DNA of 64,000 bases from Candidatus Poribacteria bacterium (GCA_028824685.1 JAPPCZ010000086.1:248001-312000); one strand, 5' to 3'. Shown: positions 1 to 9,785, counted from the stretch's first letter. Notes: generated by a model not told the origin, from the letters alone. Translations and numbers: made by a program.

Positions 1-1
1 G

Positions 2-403
2 GCAGGCATAAGCGGATGTTTAAAAAACATGGCTTTCGGCAGTGTTGATAATACACGAAGATTCCACGGTAAACCCCTCTACTGCAATCCTGCTATCGGT
101 GAGATTTTTCAAAACGAAGTTTTAAAAGAGAAGGTCGTCCTCAACATCGTTGACGGGTTGACTGCCTCTTTTGACCGAGGTCCTGAATATGATGCAGAGA
201 GTACTTGGAAATTTGGTGGCATGTTTGTCGGGACTGATCCGGTCATTCTTGATGTGCTTATTCTTCAAACTGTGAATCTGAAACGCGAGGAGATGGGATT
301 GAGTTCAATGTCTAAATATGCCAACCATATCACTACCGCAAGCAGTCTCGGTTTGGGCAGCAATTCACTGAATCAGGTTAATCTACAGAAAATTGAGGTA
401 TAA
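2..403 (+). CDS. DUF362-type protein, C-terminal part (5' end outside window)
   Basis: The reading frame is open from base 2 and enters from the left edge, so only the last 133 residues are visible. An internal ATG at 29 is unlikely to be the true start, because the residues before it (AGISGCLKN) read as protein. The stretch with RRFHGK, NPAIGEI, NIVDGL and GTDPVILD resembles the C-terminal half of DUF362 proteins, which are often found with ferredoxin-like domains. Their biochemical role is unclear. The next gene starts 5 bases after the stop, so the two are probably co-transcribed. The family call rests on motif recognition only. Confidence 0.6.
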   Translation, partial: AGISGCLKNMAFGSVDNTRRFHGKPLYCNPAIGEIFQNEVLKEKVVLNIVDGLTASFDRGPEYDAESTWKFGGMFVGTDPVILDVLILQTVNLKREEMGLSSMSKYANHITTASSLGLGSNSLNQVNLQKIEV

Positions 404-407
404 TTCC

Positions 408-650
408 ATGAAAAGCAGATACATTCCTATATTTATTCTACTGAGCGTATTTTTCATAGTTGTTGTATTTTCAGGTTGTACGGTGACCTTCACAGCAAAC
501 GACTCGTTACAGTTTAACCTCTCAAAACCGACTGACAAAACTGTGTCCCTTGTTGCAGAATTTGAATCAGGTGAAGAAGATAACGTTTCTGGTGATGTCA
601 CACAGAAGGCCGGCAGTGTCTGTGCTGGTGGAGCATGCATCATTTATTAG
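408..650 (+). CDS. Small lipoprotein, unknown function
   Basis: An 80-residue protein with a basic N-terminus (MKSRY), a hydrophobic stretch and a lipobox ending VFSGC near residue 22, so it should be a signal-peptidase II lipoprotein. The mature part is short and acidic (EFESGEEDN) and ends with two cysteines in SVCAGGACIIY. I chose the ATG at 408 over a TTG at 393 because GAGG lies 9 bases before it. It sits just behind the DUF362-type gene and may share its transcript. No family was recognised. Confidence 0.6.
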   Translation: MKSRYIPIFILLSVFFIVVVFSGCTVTFTANDSLQFNLSKPTDKTVSLVAEFESGEEDNVSGDVTQKAGSVCAGGACIIY

Positions 651-673
651 ATCTTATCTGACAATCATAATAC

Positions 674-706
674 ACTGATAGGTGCTATTTCAACTACCCT
701 ATCAGT
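674..706 (+). terminator. Hairpin after the lipoprotein gene
   Basis: ACTGATAGG (674-682) pairs with CCTATCAGT (698-706), about 25 bases after the lipoprotein stop. There is no clear T-run after it, so it may be a terminator or just an mRNA end-stabilising stem. Confidence 0.3.
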
Positions 707-778
707 ATATCAGGGTTATTCAGTTTTCGGTTTTTCTGGTGTGTTTTATCACAAACGTTAATTTCCTATAGGAGTATT

Positions 779-853
779 GTAGGTCGGGTAGAGCGAAGCG
801 ACACCCGACATGAACAAAACGTGTCGGGTGTCGCTTCGCTCTACCCGACCTAC
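779..853. repeat. Perfect 32-bp palindromic intergenic element
   Basis: Bases 779-810 are the exact reverse complement of 822-853, with an 11-base spacer. The arm reads GTAGGTCGGGTAGAGCGAAG and continues to GACA. It lies between convergent genes, so it may also end transcription in both directions. A degenerate single arm occurs at 19411-19443, which suggests a dispersed REP-like or MITE-like element. Confidence 0.85.
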
Positions 854-913
854 GATGTAAACTTAAAACTAAAAAGTCCTGTCAGTATATTAATGGTTTC
901 ACTTCTTCCTGTT

Positions 914-2914
914 CTACTTCCTTTTCGCAGAGATTTTGTCCCAATCCCATAGTAGGACTGTGCCGTCTGCACTACCGCTGGCAAGAGTCTTCCCGTCCTG
1001 AGAAAATACAAGTTTTTCTATCGGTTCTGTATGTCCAGACAATGTCCCCAAACTTCTTCCTGCTTTCACATCCCACAACTGAATTGGGTAACTCCACATA
1101 TCACTTCCAGAACCAACCAGAATAGTGCCATCAGGTGAAAGTATCACTCTACCCCTGAATCCATCTAATTTGCCTGATAGATAAGTTATATTGTTAGGTT
1201 TGTCGGCTAATTCTATGTCTAAATTCCACAAGTAAATACCGCTTTTACGGATCATTGCAAGGGTAGAACTATCATGTGAAAATAGTGATACCCTAACATT
1301 CTCAATATTGGGTGGAGATATGTCACGCTGTGTCGTAATATCCCATACTTTTGGACTATCACTATTACTGATCGCAGCAAGTTTTTTCCCATCAGGTGAG
1401 AACACTAATCTCCGTACGGACAAAGGTTGTTCTGTGTTAAGTTTAAACAATTCCGTTCCTGTCTTTAGGTGCCACGCACGAATTCCTTGATCATTGCCTA
1501 CTACAAGTATGTTGTTGTACGGTGAAATTGCGAATACTTTTCTTCTGTCGTGACCTTCCAACCAAGGAAGAGAAAGTTTCTCACCTGTTGCTATATTCCA
1601 AAATTGACGATTGCTAAGATCTCCGCCTTCTCTGCTGCTTTGGAATCCGAATCCGACTGGATTGAAGTAAAACATCCCTTCACTGCCGCGCCAAGCAAAA
1701 TACTTAGCCTTCGGTGACAAAACGATTGTCCCAGATTTATTGCTATGTTCGACAGTTAAGCTCCTCAGTTTTTGCCGAGTATTTAGACTCCATACATCAA
1801 CAGTACCGTTATAGGCAGCGCTCGCAAGAGTTACTCCATCTCCGGAAAATGCGACTGCTTTTACCCATTCTGTATATCCAGCTGCAAAAGTAGTGAGCTC
1901 CTCACCATTATCTGGATTCCAGAAACGAATTGTGCCATCTGCACTGCCACTGGCAAGACAACTGCCATAAACGGGTGTTGATTCTGGTGCGAAGGCTAAA
2001 GCGTTGATAGTATTTTTGTGTCCTGTTAGGGTGACACGTTCTTTCTGTGATTCTAAATCCCAGAGTTTGATTGATTCTCTTGCGTCCCCACTGGCAATGG
2101 TTTTGCCGTCCCCTGAAAATGCGATGGCGGTAATCCAAGCATTATGTGCTTTAAGCGTCGCAAGTTCGGTGTGGTTCTGAGTATCCCATAATTTTACCGT
2201 TTTGTCAGCACTCCCGCTTGCGAGGATTTTTTTATCTTTTGAGAACGCCAGCGACAAAATCTCCATGTCTCTGCCATCTCCATGTCCCGCAAGAGTTGCA
2301 TATTGACTGTTTGTCGTTGTATCCCATAACTGAATTTTGCCTCCTCGGTTTGCAGCAGCAAGGCTACTACCATCTTGGGAAAATATCACCTTATCTCCTG
2401 AAACAACGAAACTTGCTTCCGATAAATTGCTACCGATTTCTATATTCCAGTAGGCAACTTTACGTAACCTGTTTATACCGATAAGTGTTTTGCCATAAAA
2501 CGTCAATGCAGATAATGTATTGGGACTCTGAGTTAATGTGAGAGTAGAGTGTTTGCTTTTAGTTTCTACATCCCAAACTTGAAGGATAGAGTTATTAAAT
2601 CCTCCGCTTGCAAGGTATTTTCCATCAGGTGAAAATGCCAGTGCGTTCACATGCCCAGTATGTCCCGTGAATAAAGCAGTCTCTTTTCCATCAGGCACGG
2701 TATATAACCAAACGCCGACATCTGTTCCTACCGCGAGATATGCACCATCCGATGAAAATCGCATGATATTTATCCCACCTTTTCCAAGCCGTGCAATGGC
2801 ACCTTCTGGTAGACCAACCTGTGTGTTATCTTGTGCAAAACTGGTTGAAAGTATTGCTAAAATCAATAGAAAAGTCAGGCAAAATAGGCTTTTGATTTTC
2901 ATGGCTACATTCAT
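914..2914 (-). CDS. Secreted WD40-repeat protein (copy 4 of a tandem array)
   Basis: A 666-residue protein with a signal peptide ending SFAQD and then the signature LPEGAIARLGKGGINIMRFS, shared with the three genes before it. The rest is WD40 beta-propeller repeats (FSPDGK..LASGS..D..VKLWD) across almost the whole length, probably two propellers, ending LLLWDWDKISAKRK. WD40 propellers are protein-interaction scaffolds and no enzyme motif is present. Its start overlaps the stop of the preceding gene as ATGA, so it is probably the last gene of a four-gene operon. A second ATG at 2902 is possible but has no better ribosome binding site. Location is probably periplasm or cell surface. Confidence 0.85.
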   Translation of the reverse strand: MNVAMKIKSLFCLTFLLILAILSTSFAQDNTQVGLPEGAIARLGKGGINIMRFSSDGAYLAVGTDVGVWLYTVPDGKETALFTGHTGHVNALAFSPDGKYLASGGFNNSILQVWDVETKSKHSTLTLTQSPNTLSALTFYGKTLIGINRLRKVAYWNIEIGSNLSEASFVVSGDKVIFSQDGSSLAAANRGGKIQLWDTTTNSQYATLAGHGDGRDMEILSLAFSKDKKILASGSADKTVKLWDTQNHTELATLKAHNAWITAIAFSGDGKTIASGDARESIKLWDLESQKERVTLTGHKNTINALAFAPESTPVYGSCLASGSADGTIRFWNPDNGEELTTFAAGYTEWVKAVAFSGDGVTLASAAYNGTVDVWSLNTRQKLRSLTVEHSNKSGTIVLSPKAKYFAWRGSEGMFYFNPVGFGFQSSREGGDLSNRQFWNIATGEKLSLPWLEGHDRRKVFAISPYNNILVVGNDQGIRAWHLKTGTELFKLNTEQPLSVRRLVFSPDGKKLAAISNSDSPKVWDITTQRDISPPNIENVRVSLFSHDSSTLAMIRKSGIYLWNLDIELADKPNNITYLSGKLDGFRGRVILSPDGTILVGSGSDMWSYPIQLWDVKAGRSLGTLSGHTEPIEKLVFSQDGKTLASGSADGTVLLWDWDKISAKRK

Positions 2915-5238
2915 TTATTTGTGTTTTTTCCTTCGTCAAGAGACTTGTGTTTCAGTTTTCCTTCATCATCAAACATAAACGTGCCTAACCCTACACCAGC
3001 CACACGAATTTCAAGAACACCGTTTAAGTCAATCTTAACATTTACCTTGCCACTTCCTAATCTTCCTCCGCCGCCTCCGGAAATTCTGGCTCTACTACCA
3101 CCGCGTGTAAGTGTATATCCATTCGAGGTTTTCTTAAGTTGATAACCGTTTTTCTGCATCCAGTTTAAAATCGCTTCAGCTTCTTCCGCCTTGTTGGCGT
3201 ATTCCACGGGCTTGTCAGGAGGTGCCAAATTGCTGCTCAAGTTTTTTTGTATTGCGTCATTCATTGCTTTGGTAACGATTTTTTCCCAATCCCAGAGAAG
3301 GACTGTTCCATCTTTACTTCCACTTGCAAACGTTTTCCCATCTGTTGAAAATTCTAAGGCTGTAATTTCCTCAGTATGTCCTGATAATGTGCCAAGATTC
3401 CAGCCGTTTTTCACATCCCATAGATGAATTAGATTTTTCCAACCATTCGTTTTCGGTGCAACAAGAAAGTTGCCATCAGGTGAGAATTTCAGTTCCTTGT
3501 TATGTCCAGTATCAAGTATTTTACCGCGTTGTTTCATGCCGGTTGGTTTAATATCCCATAAAACAATATGATCATGATGACCAGAAGCAAGAAGTGTACT
3601 GTCATGTGAGAATGCCACAGCTTTGGCAAGTTCCATGTTTAGAGACGAAATTTGTTGCTTTGTGCCAACATCCCATATTTGTGCTTGGCTGCTATGCCTA
3701 CCACTTGATGCCAGCAGTTCGCTGTTGGAAGAAAACACGAACTTCCTTGAAAAAGGAGAATGCGAGTTCAAGCTTAGTATTTCCTCGCCTGTATTTATAT
3801 CCCACGCAAGAATTCCGCCTCTATGGTCCATTCCTGCCACAAGAATCTTATTGTTTGGTGAGATTGCAAGGGCGTTCACAGTTCTATCCAAATCTTGCCA
3901 AGGTCCAGGGATATGATCACCAGTGGTTATATCCCATAACTTGATTTCCTTTCGAATACCTGCCCCTGAACCACTATAGCCAAAACCGTGGGGTCTGAAG
4001 GCAAGTGTTGCACCGTTAGTCCCTTGACTAACAAGAAGTGTGGCATCCGGTGAAAATGCTATGCCATTGGTACTATCGTTTTGTGCTGCAGTAAAGGTGG
4101 TGAGTTCACGTTTCGTTTTTACGCTCCATACATCAACAGTTCCATCAAAGAATGCACTTGTGAGTATTGTGCCGTTTTCTGAGAAAGCGACTGTCTTAAC
4201 CCACTCTGTGTGTCCAGCGGTGAAAGTAGAAATTTCTTCGCCTGTATCTTGATTCCAGAACCGAATTGTGCCATCGTAACTTCCACTTGCTAATGTTTTT
4301 CCATCAGGTGAAAAGGCTAACGTACTAATCGCATTTGTATGCCCAATGAGCGTAGCCCGTTCCTGTTTTGTGTTTACATCCCAAAGTTTGATGACCTTAT
4401 CAGTGTCACCACTTGCTAAGATACTCCCATCAGCAGAGAATGCAACAGCAATAACCCACCCATTGTGCCCTTTGAAAGTAGCAAGGCTTTTGCGATTTTC
4501 AGCATTCCACAACTTGACAGTTTTATCTTGACTTCCACTCACAAGCATTTTCCCATCAGGCGAAAATGCTAAGGCCCAAACCTCTTTGTCCTCTCTTTTG
4601 AGTAAACGCGCATGTCCCGTTAGGTTTGCTTGTCGTTTCCCCGTTGTTGCATCCCATAAACGGATTTTGCCATCCCCATGTCCAGAGGCAAGCATGTTAT
4701 TTGCTGGAGAAAATACAACCGCCTCGTGAGATTGCATCCTACTTAAATTGGAGGATTTTTTGCCTGTTTCAATATCCCAATGTGTGAATCTCCCATCCAT
4801 ATCCATGCTGACAAGTGTTTTATCGTCTTCAGAGAATGCTAATGCCTCAATTGAATCATTCGATCTTGAAAATATGAATTGTGATCGTTTATCTCCCGTT
4901 TCTACATCCCATAGTTGAATAATGGGGTTTGAAAATCCACCGCTTGCGAGCAATTTGCTGTCGTGTGAAAATGCAAGTGCATTTACATGTCCAGTGTGTC
5001 CCGTGAATAATGCCGTCTCTTTTCCATCAGGCACGGTATATAACCAAACGCCGACATCTGTCCCTACTGCGAGGTGCGTGCCATCAGGTGAAAACTGCAT
5101 GATGTTAATGCCGCCTTTACCAAGACGCGCGATTGCCCCTTCAGGTAGACCAGCTTGTGTATTGTCCTGTGCGAAACTGCTTAAGAGTAGTGTAACTGTG
5201 AATAGCATAATTGTGAAGGATATGATTTTGGTTTTCAT
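2911..5238 (-). CDS. Secreted WD40-repeat protein with extra C-terminal domain (copy 3)
   Basis: A 775-residue paralog with a signal peptide ending SSFAQD, the LPEGAIARLGKG signature and WD40 repeats to about residue 645 (LLLWDWEKIVTKA). Unlike the other three copies it continues for about 125 residues. That tail has a helical part (NKAEEAEAILNWMQKNGYQ), then a glycine-rich strand region (GGGGGRLGSG) and a beta-rich end with VKIDLNGVLEIRVAGVG. The tail is unrecognised and could be a small binding or anchoring domain. AAAGGAAATTAAAC precedes the ATG. It starts 2 bases after the stop of copy 2, consistent with one transcript. Confidence 0.85.
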   Translation of the reverse strand: MKTKIISFTIMLFTVTLLLSSFAQDNTQAGLPEGAIARLGKGGINIMQFSPDGTHLAVGTDVGVWLYTVPDGKETALFTGHTGHVNALAFSHDSKLLASGGFSNPIIQLWDVETGDKRSQFIFSRSNDSIEALAFSEDDKTLVSMDMDGRFTHWDIETGKKSSNLSRMQSHEAVVFSPANNMLASGHGDGKIRLWDATTGKRQANLTGHARLLKREDKEVWALAFSPDGKMLVSGSQDKTVKLWNAENRKSLATFKGHNGWVIAVAFSADGSILASGDTDKVIKLWDVNTKQERATLIGHTNAISTLAFSPDGKTLASGSYDGTIRFWNQDTGEEISTFTAGHTEWVKTVAFSENGTILTSAFFDGTVDVWSVKTKRELTTFTAAQNDSTNGIAFSPDATLLVSQGTNGATLAFRPHGFGYSGSGAGIRKEIKLWDITTGDHIPGPWQDLDRTVNALAISPNNKILVAGMDHRGGILAWDINTGEEILSLNSHSPFSRKFVFSSNSELLASSGRHSSQAQIWDVGTKQQISSLNMELAKAVAFSHDSTLLASGHHDHIVLWDIKPTGMKQRGKILDTGHNKELKFSPDGNFLVAPKTNGWKNLIHLWDVKNGWNLGTLSGHTEEITALEFSTDGKTFASGSKDGTVLLWDWEKIVTKAMNDAIQKNLSSNLAPPDKPVEYANKAEEAEAILNWMQKNGYQLKKTSNGYTLTRGGSRARISGGGGGRLGSGKVNVKIDLNGVLEIRVAGVGLGTFMFDDEGKLKHKSLDEGKNTNK

Positions 5239-5240
5239 GT

Positions 5241-7241
5241 TTAATTTCCTTTATTTTTATTTGCTTTGGTAACAATTTTTTCCCAATCCCAAAGGAGAAC
5301 GGTGCCATCATTGCTACCACTTGCGAGAATTTTGCCATCGTGTGAAAACACAAGCGTTTCTATTGGTTCTGTATGCCCAGACAAGGCACCCAAACTCCTA
5401 CCTGTTTCCACATCCCATAATTTAATTGGATTCCTCCACATATCCATTCCAGATCCAACGAGAATGGTACCATCGGGAGAAAATACCAATTCATTTTTAA
5501 ATCCGCCCAAATTTCCTGCGATTAAGATAGGTGCATCTTCCAATTCTATGTCTAAATTCCACAAGTGAATGCCTTCACGGCTTACCGTTGCAAGCACAGA
5601 ACTATCTGGTGAAAATGCCAACGTACTTGTCCTCTTGATATTGGGTGGTGTGATGTCACGCTGCGTAGAAATATCCCATAATTGTAGGTTGCCAGAACGC
5701 CCTGTGACAGCAAGTTTTTTTCCGTCAGGTGAGAACATCAGTTTATCATTGAACGAAGGTTGTTTTGCGTTAAGTTGGAATAATTCTATTCCAGTGTTCA
5801 GGTGCCAGGCACGAATTTCTTGGCGACTGCTTGCAGCAAATATATTGCTATTTGGTGAGAATACAGCTGCAGAAGGCAAGATGACAACATCTTGCAAAGG
5901 AAAGGGTAATTCCTCGCCTGTCATTATATCCCATAATTGAAGACGCTTTATACCTACATTTCCATCCCCACCACCATGCAGTCCGAATCCTACCGGATTA
6001 AATACAATCCAACCGCCGCTGCCACGACAAGCAAGAAACTTAGCATCCGGTGACAAAACGACTGTTTGTGTGTTATTGCTCTGCGCAGCAGTGAAGTTCA
6101 TCAGTTCCTGTCGAGTCTTTAGACTCCATACATCTACAGTTCCATTAAAGGCGGCACTCGCGAGGGTTGTTCCATTTTCAGAAAAAGCGATTACTTTTAT
6201 CCACTCTGTATGTCCAGTCGTAAAAATAGTAAGTTCCGCTCCATTTTCTGGATTCCAGAAACGGATTGTTCCATCTGCACTGCCACTCGCAAGACACCCG
6301 CCGTAACGGGGTGTTCCCACAGGTGCGAAGGTTAAAGCATTAATAGTGTTTTTGTGTCCTGTAAGGGTTGCACGTTCTTGCTGTGATTCTAAATCCCAGA
6401 GTTTGATAACCTTATCTGCGTCTCCACTTGCAATGGTCTTTCCATCATTTGAGAATGCAACAGTGGTAACCCAAGCACCATGTCTTTTAAGTATCCCGAG
6501 TTCGGTGTAGTTCTGCGTATCCCACAACATTACCGTTTTGTCTTCACTTCCGCTGGCGAATATACTATTATCAGGCGAAAACGCTAAAGCCCAAATATCC
6601 GTATGTCTACCACGGGCATGTCCTTTGAGAACTCCTGACTGGCTGCTTGTGGTTGTGTCCCATAGGTGAATTTTTCCGACTTGATCTGAAACTGCAAAAT
6701 TACTGCCATCTTGAGAAAAGACAGTCCTATCAAACGAATTATCTAAACTGAACCTTAATAATTTTTCGCCGGTGTCAACATGCCGATACGTTATTTCCTT
6801 ACCTCTATTTATACTGATTAATGTCCTACCATAGAATGTCAGTGAAGATAATACATTGGGAAACCCCTGAGTTGATGTGAAGGTTGAGTGTTTGCTCTTA
6901 GTTTCCATATCCCAAATTTGAATAACGGGGTTGTTAAATCCACCGCTTGCGAGAATTCTTCCATCAGGTGAAAATGCAAGCGCGTTCACATGCCCAGTGT
7001 GTCCAGTGAACAAAGCAGTCTCTTTTCCATCTGGCACATCGTATAACCACACGCCTACGTCTGTCCCTACAGCAAGTTGTGTGCCATCCGGTGAAAACCG
7101 CATGATATTGATCCCGCCCTTTCCGAGACGTGCGATAGCGCCTTCAGGTAGCCCGACTTGTGTATTGTCTTGCGCGAAACTGCTTGTGAGCAGTGCAGTA
7201 GTCAACAGAATAACTGTGAAAGATAGGATTCTGGTTTTCAT
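5241..7241 (-). CDS. Secreted WD40-repeat protein (copy 2)
   Basis: A 666-residue paralog with an N-terminal signal sequence (MKTRILSFTVILLTTALLTS) ending SFAQD, followed by LPEGAIARLGKGGINIMRFS and WD40 repeats throughout. It ends LLLWDWEKIVTKANKNKGN. It is the same length as copy 4, and the two share a mid-protein block (NPVGFG, NIEL, WNLDIELA/E), so they look like the closest pair. No catalytic motif is seen. It begins 3 bases after copy 1 ends. Confidence 0.85.
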   Translation of the reverse strand: MKTRILSFTVILLTTALLTSSFAQDNTQVGLPEGAIARLGKGGINIMRFSPDGTQLAVGTDVGVWLYDVPDGKETALFTGHTGHVNALAFSPDGRILASGGFNNPVIQIWDMETKSKHSTFTSTQGFPNVLSSLTFYGRTLISINRGKEITYRHVDTGEKLLRFSLDNSFDRTVFSQDGSNFAVSDQVGKIHLWDTTTSSQSGVLKGHARGRHTDIWALAFSPDNSIFASGSEDKTVMLWDTQNYTELGILKRHGAWVTTVAFSNDGKTIASGDADKVIKLWDLESQQERATLTGHKNTINALTFAPVGTPRYGGCLASGSADGTIRFWNPENGAELTIFTTGHTEWIKVIAFSENGTTLASAAFNGTVDVWSLKTRQELMNFTAAQSNNTQTVVLSPDAKFLACRGSGGWIVFNPVGFGLHGGGDGNVGIKRLQLWDIMTGEELPFPLQDVVILPSAAVFSPNSNIFAASSRQEIRAWHLNTGIELFQLNAKQPSFNDKLMFSPDGKKLAVTGRSGNLQLWDISTQRDITPPNIKRTSTLAFSPDSSVLATVSREGIHLWNLDIELEDAPILIAGNLGGFKNELVFSPDGTILVGSGMDMWRNPIKLWDVETGRSLGALSGHTEPIETLVFSHDGKILASGSNDGTVLLWDWEKIVTKANKNKGN

Positions 7242-7244
7242 AGA

Positions 7245-9233
7245 TTAATTTCCCTTGTTTTCTTTTGCTTTGGTAACAATTTTTTCCCAATCCCAAAGCA
7301 GAACGGTGCCATCATCGCTGCCACTTGCAAGCATTTTGCCGTCATGTGAAAATACAAGTGCTTCAACAGGTTCTGTATGTCCGAACAGGGTCTCCAAGTT
7401 TTTACCTGTTTCCACATCCCATAATTTAATGGTAATGTCCCAAACACCCATTGATGATCCTATGAGGATAGATCCATCAGGTGAGAACGTCAACACACTT
7501 CTAAATGCCTGCAAAAAACCAAGTATTATTATAGGTTCATCCTCAGATTCATTTTGAAATTTCCACAGATAGATACCTTCTTTACCTATTATTGCAAGGA
7601 TTGAACTGTCGGGCGAAAATGTTATTGAATTGGTTTCCTCAATTGATAATATAGCAGGTTCGTTGTGGGGTGCTTCTACATTCCACACTTTCGTTTTCCC
7701 TGAAGCTTCGCTGTTAGCAATCCATTTTCCATCAGGGGAGAACACCGGAAATGACCAAGGTGACCAGCGTGTGTCCAGTCGGAAAAGTTCAACACCAGCA
7801 TTAATGTGCCATGCGCGAATATCTCCATGAACCCTTACTGCAATGACATTGTGAGTAGGAGAGAAAAAGACGGTTGATGCATTTTTGCCACCAGTTTGCC
7901 ACGGTCCAGCAATCTCATCACCTGTGTCTATTTTCCATAATTGAAGGTGGGTACCTCCCCGTGTGCTGGCACGGTGACCGAAACCATCGGGTTTGAACGC
8001 AATTAAACCTTTCTTGCCACTGCTTGCATAAAGTGTCGCATCTGCTGAAAGCATTGATACATCCGTAGTATCACATTGTCCCTTGGTGAAGGTAGTCAAT
8101 TTCCTTCGAGTCTTCAGACTCCATACATGCACAATTCCGTTAAATGCTGCACTTGTCAGGGCTGTATTGTCTTCAGAAAAAGCGATAGTTTTAACCGATT
8201 CTATATGTCCGGTAGAAAATGTAGTGAGTTCTTCTCCGTTGAGAGGATTCCAGAACCGGATCGTGCCATCCGCACTACCACTTGCCAGACATCCACTATA
8301 ACGAGTTCCACCGTACGGTGCGAAGGTTAAGGCATTGATGGTATTTTTATGACCTGTGACGGTAACCTGTGCTTTTCGTGTTTTTACATCCCAAAGTTTA
8401 ATTGTCTTATTTGCGTCTCCACTGGCAAGCGTACTACCATCTTCGGAGAATGCGATAGCAGTAACCCATCCAAGATGTCCGTGGAGCGTGCCAAGTTCGG
8501 TGTGGTTCTGTGTATCCCACAACTTCACAGTTTTATCCTCACTGCCGCTTGCGAGTATTTTGCTATCTGGTGAGAATACCAATGCTTGAATTTCTGAATC
8601 ATCACCATTTCCATGTCCTTTAAGAGTGCCATGTTTGTTACTTGTCGTTGTATCCCAAAGGTGGATTTTCCCATTTCGGTCTGCAATGGCAAGGTCACTA
8701 CCGTCTTGAGAGAAAGCAACCACATCGAATGAGTTTTCTAAACGTGATTGCAATAATTTGTTTCCTGTGTCTACCTGCCAATAACTAATGTCATCACGCC
8801 CATCTATGCTGATAAGGGTTCTTCCATAAAATGCTAATGCATCTAATGAATTGGAACGTCGTGTTAGCGTAAGGGTTGAGAGTTTGCTTTTGGTTTCAAT
8901 GTCCCAAATTTGGATGATGGGACTGTTAAATCCACCACTTGCGAGTTTATTCTCTTCATGTGAAAAAGCGAGGGCATTGACTTGTCCAGTATGTTCTGTA
9001 AACAATGCCGTTTCTTTTGCATCAGGGACATCGTATAGCCACAAGCCGACGTCCGTTCCTACAGCGAGTTGCATTCCATCGGGTGAGAATCGCATGATAT
9101 TGATCCCGCCTTTGCCAAACCGTGCAATTGCGCCTTCTGGTAAACCGGTTTGTGTATTGTCTTGTGCAAAATTGGTTAAAATCGGAACAAAACTCAGAAC
9201 TAAAATTGAGAAAAACGTATATATTCTAATCAT
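7245..9233 (-). CDS. Secreted WD40-repeat protein (copy 1, first in operon)
   Basis: A 662-residue protein when started at the ATG at 9233, which is preceded by AAAGAGAGACAA and gives a good signal peptide (MIRIYTFFSILVLSFVPILT, cut near NFAQD). The upstream start at 9287 would add 18 residues in front of the signal peptide and is less likely. LPEGAIARFGKG is followed by WD40 repeats to the C-terminus (LLLWDWEKIVTKAKENKGN). It is the promoter-proximal gene of the array and diverges from the Dabb gene across a short intergenic region. Confidence 0.85.
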   Translation of the reverse strand: MIRIYTFFSILVLSFVPILTNFAQDNTQTGLPEGAIARFGKGGINIMRFSPDGMQLAVGTDVGLWLYDVPDAKETALFTEHTGQVNALAFSHEENKLASGGFNSPIIQIWDIETKSKLSTLTLTRRSNSLDALAFYGRTLISIDGRDDISYWQVDTGNKLLQSRLENSFDVVAFSQDGSDLAIADRNGKIHLWDTTTSNKHGTLKGHGNGDDSEIQALVFSPDSKILASGSEDKTVKLWDTQNHTELGTLHGHLGWVTAIAFSEDGSTLASGDANKTIKLWDVKTRKAQVTVTGHKNTINALTFAPYGGTRYSGCLASGSADGTIRFWNPLNGEELTTFSTGHIESVKTIAFSEDNTALTSAAFNGIVHVWSLKTRRKLTTFTKGQCDTTDVSMLSADATLYASSGKKGLIAFKPDGFGHRASTRGGTHLQLWKIDTGDEIAGPWQTGGKNASTVFFSPTHNVIAVRVHGDIRAWHINAGVELFRLDTRWSPWSFPVFSPDGKWIANSEASGKTKVWNVEAPHNEPAILSIEETNSITFSPDSSILAIIGKEGIYLWKFQNESEDEPIIILGFLQAFRSVLTFSPDGSILIGSSMGVWDITIKLWDVETGKNLETLFGHTEPVEALVFSHDGKMLASGSDDGTVLLWDWEKIVTKAKENKGN

Positions 9234-9308
9234 TTGTCTCTCTTTATAAATATGGGAACATGTGTTAAACATTGAATGGGTGAACAAGGTTAGAATCAGA
9301 CAAAAGAC

Positions 9309-9336
9309 TTGAGATAAAACAAGATGTGTGTAATAC
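9309..9336 (+). promoter_or_regulatory. Possible sigma-70 promoter for the Dabb gene
   Basis: TTGAGA (9309-9314) and TAATAC (9331-9336) are separated by 16 bases, about 75 bases before the downstream ATG. The match is only moderate. Confidence 0.3.
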
Positions 9337-9412
9337 TTATAGTATATACCAAATCTTTCTAACTTTCCACCCCAAAAATTTGAGATGTTCGTTAAAAATT
9401 AGGAGAATGTAT

Positions 9413-9712
9413 ATGGTTGAACATATTGTCTTACTCAAGTTGAAGTCGGATGTCACCTCAGAACAATTAGATGCCTTGCCTGATGCTTTATTAGAAATGG
9501 CTGATGAAATACCTGGCATTGAATCTATTACTGCTGGCACTAACAACAGTCCCGAGGGCAAGAGTCAAGGATATGCCTACGGATTTATAGTGCGATTTAC
9601 AGATGAAGCAGCGCGAGACGCATATCTGCCGCATCCGTTTCACCAAAAAGTAGCGGGTGAACACATTCGTCCACTTGTTGAGGACGTTCTTGTCTTTGAC
9701 TATACAGTTTAA
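9413..9712 (+). CDS. Dabb (stress-responsive alpha/beta barrel) family protein
   Basis: A 99-residue protein starting MVEHIVLLKLKSDVT, with IPGIESITAG, YGFIVRFTDEAARDAYLPHP and a C-terminal VLVFDYTV. This is the standard layout of the dimeric ferredoxin-like Dabb fold, and its length equals the usual single domain. Some members act in small-molecule metabolism or stress response, and the substrate cannot be read here. The ATG at 9413 has AGGAG 7 bases upstream; an ATG at 9407 is too close to it. A sulfatase-superfamily gene follows at 70 bases. Confidence 0.8.
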   Translation: MVEHIVLLKLKSDVTSEQLDALPDALLEMADEIPGIESITAGTNNSPEGKSQGYAYGFIVRFTDEAARDAYLPHPFHQKVAGEHIRPLVEDVLVFDYTV

Positions 9713-9785
9713 TTTTAAATGATTCTTTGTTGTATCAATTGCAACTAACTAAAATAGATTTCATAAATTCCTTTGGAGGTAATAT

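Noticed and set aside
383..643. A minus-strand frame opposite the lipoprotein gene.
   Set aside because: It is a shadow of the plus-strand gene, which has a ribosome binding site and a lipobox.
2667..2978. Plus-strand frames of 60-130 residues opposite the WD40 genes, recurring at the same place in each copy.
   Set aside because: They repeat only because the WD40 genes on the other strand are paralogous. They have no ribosome binding sites and an unlikely composition.
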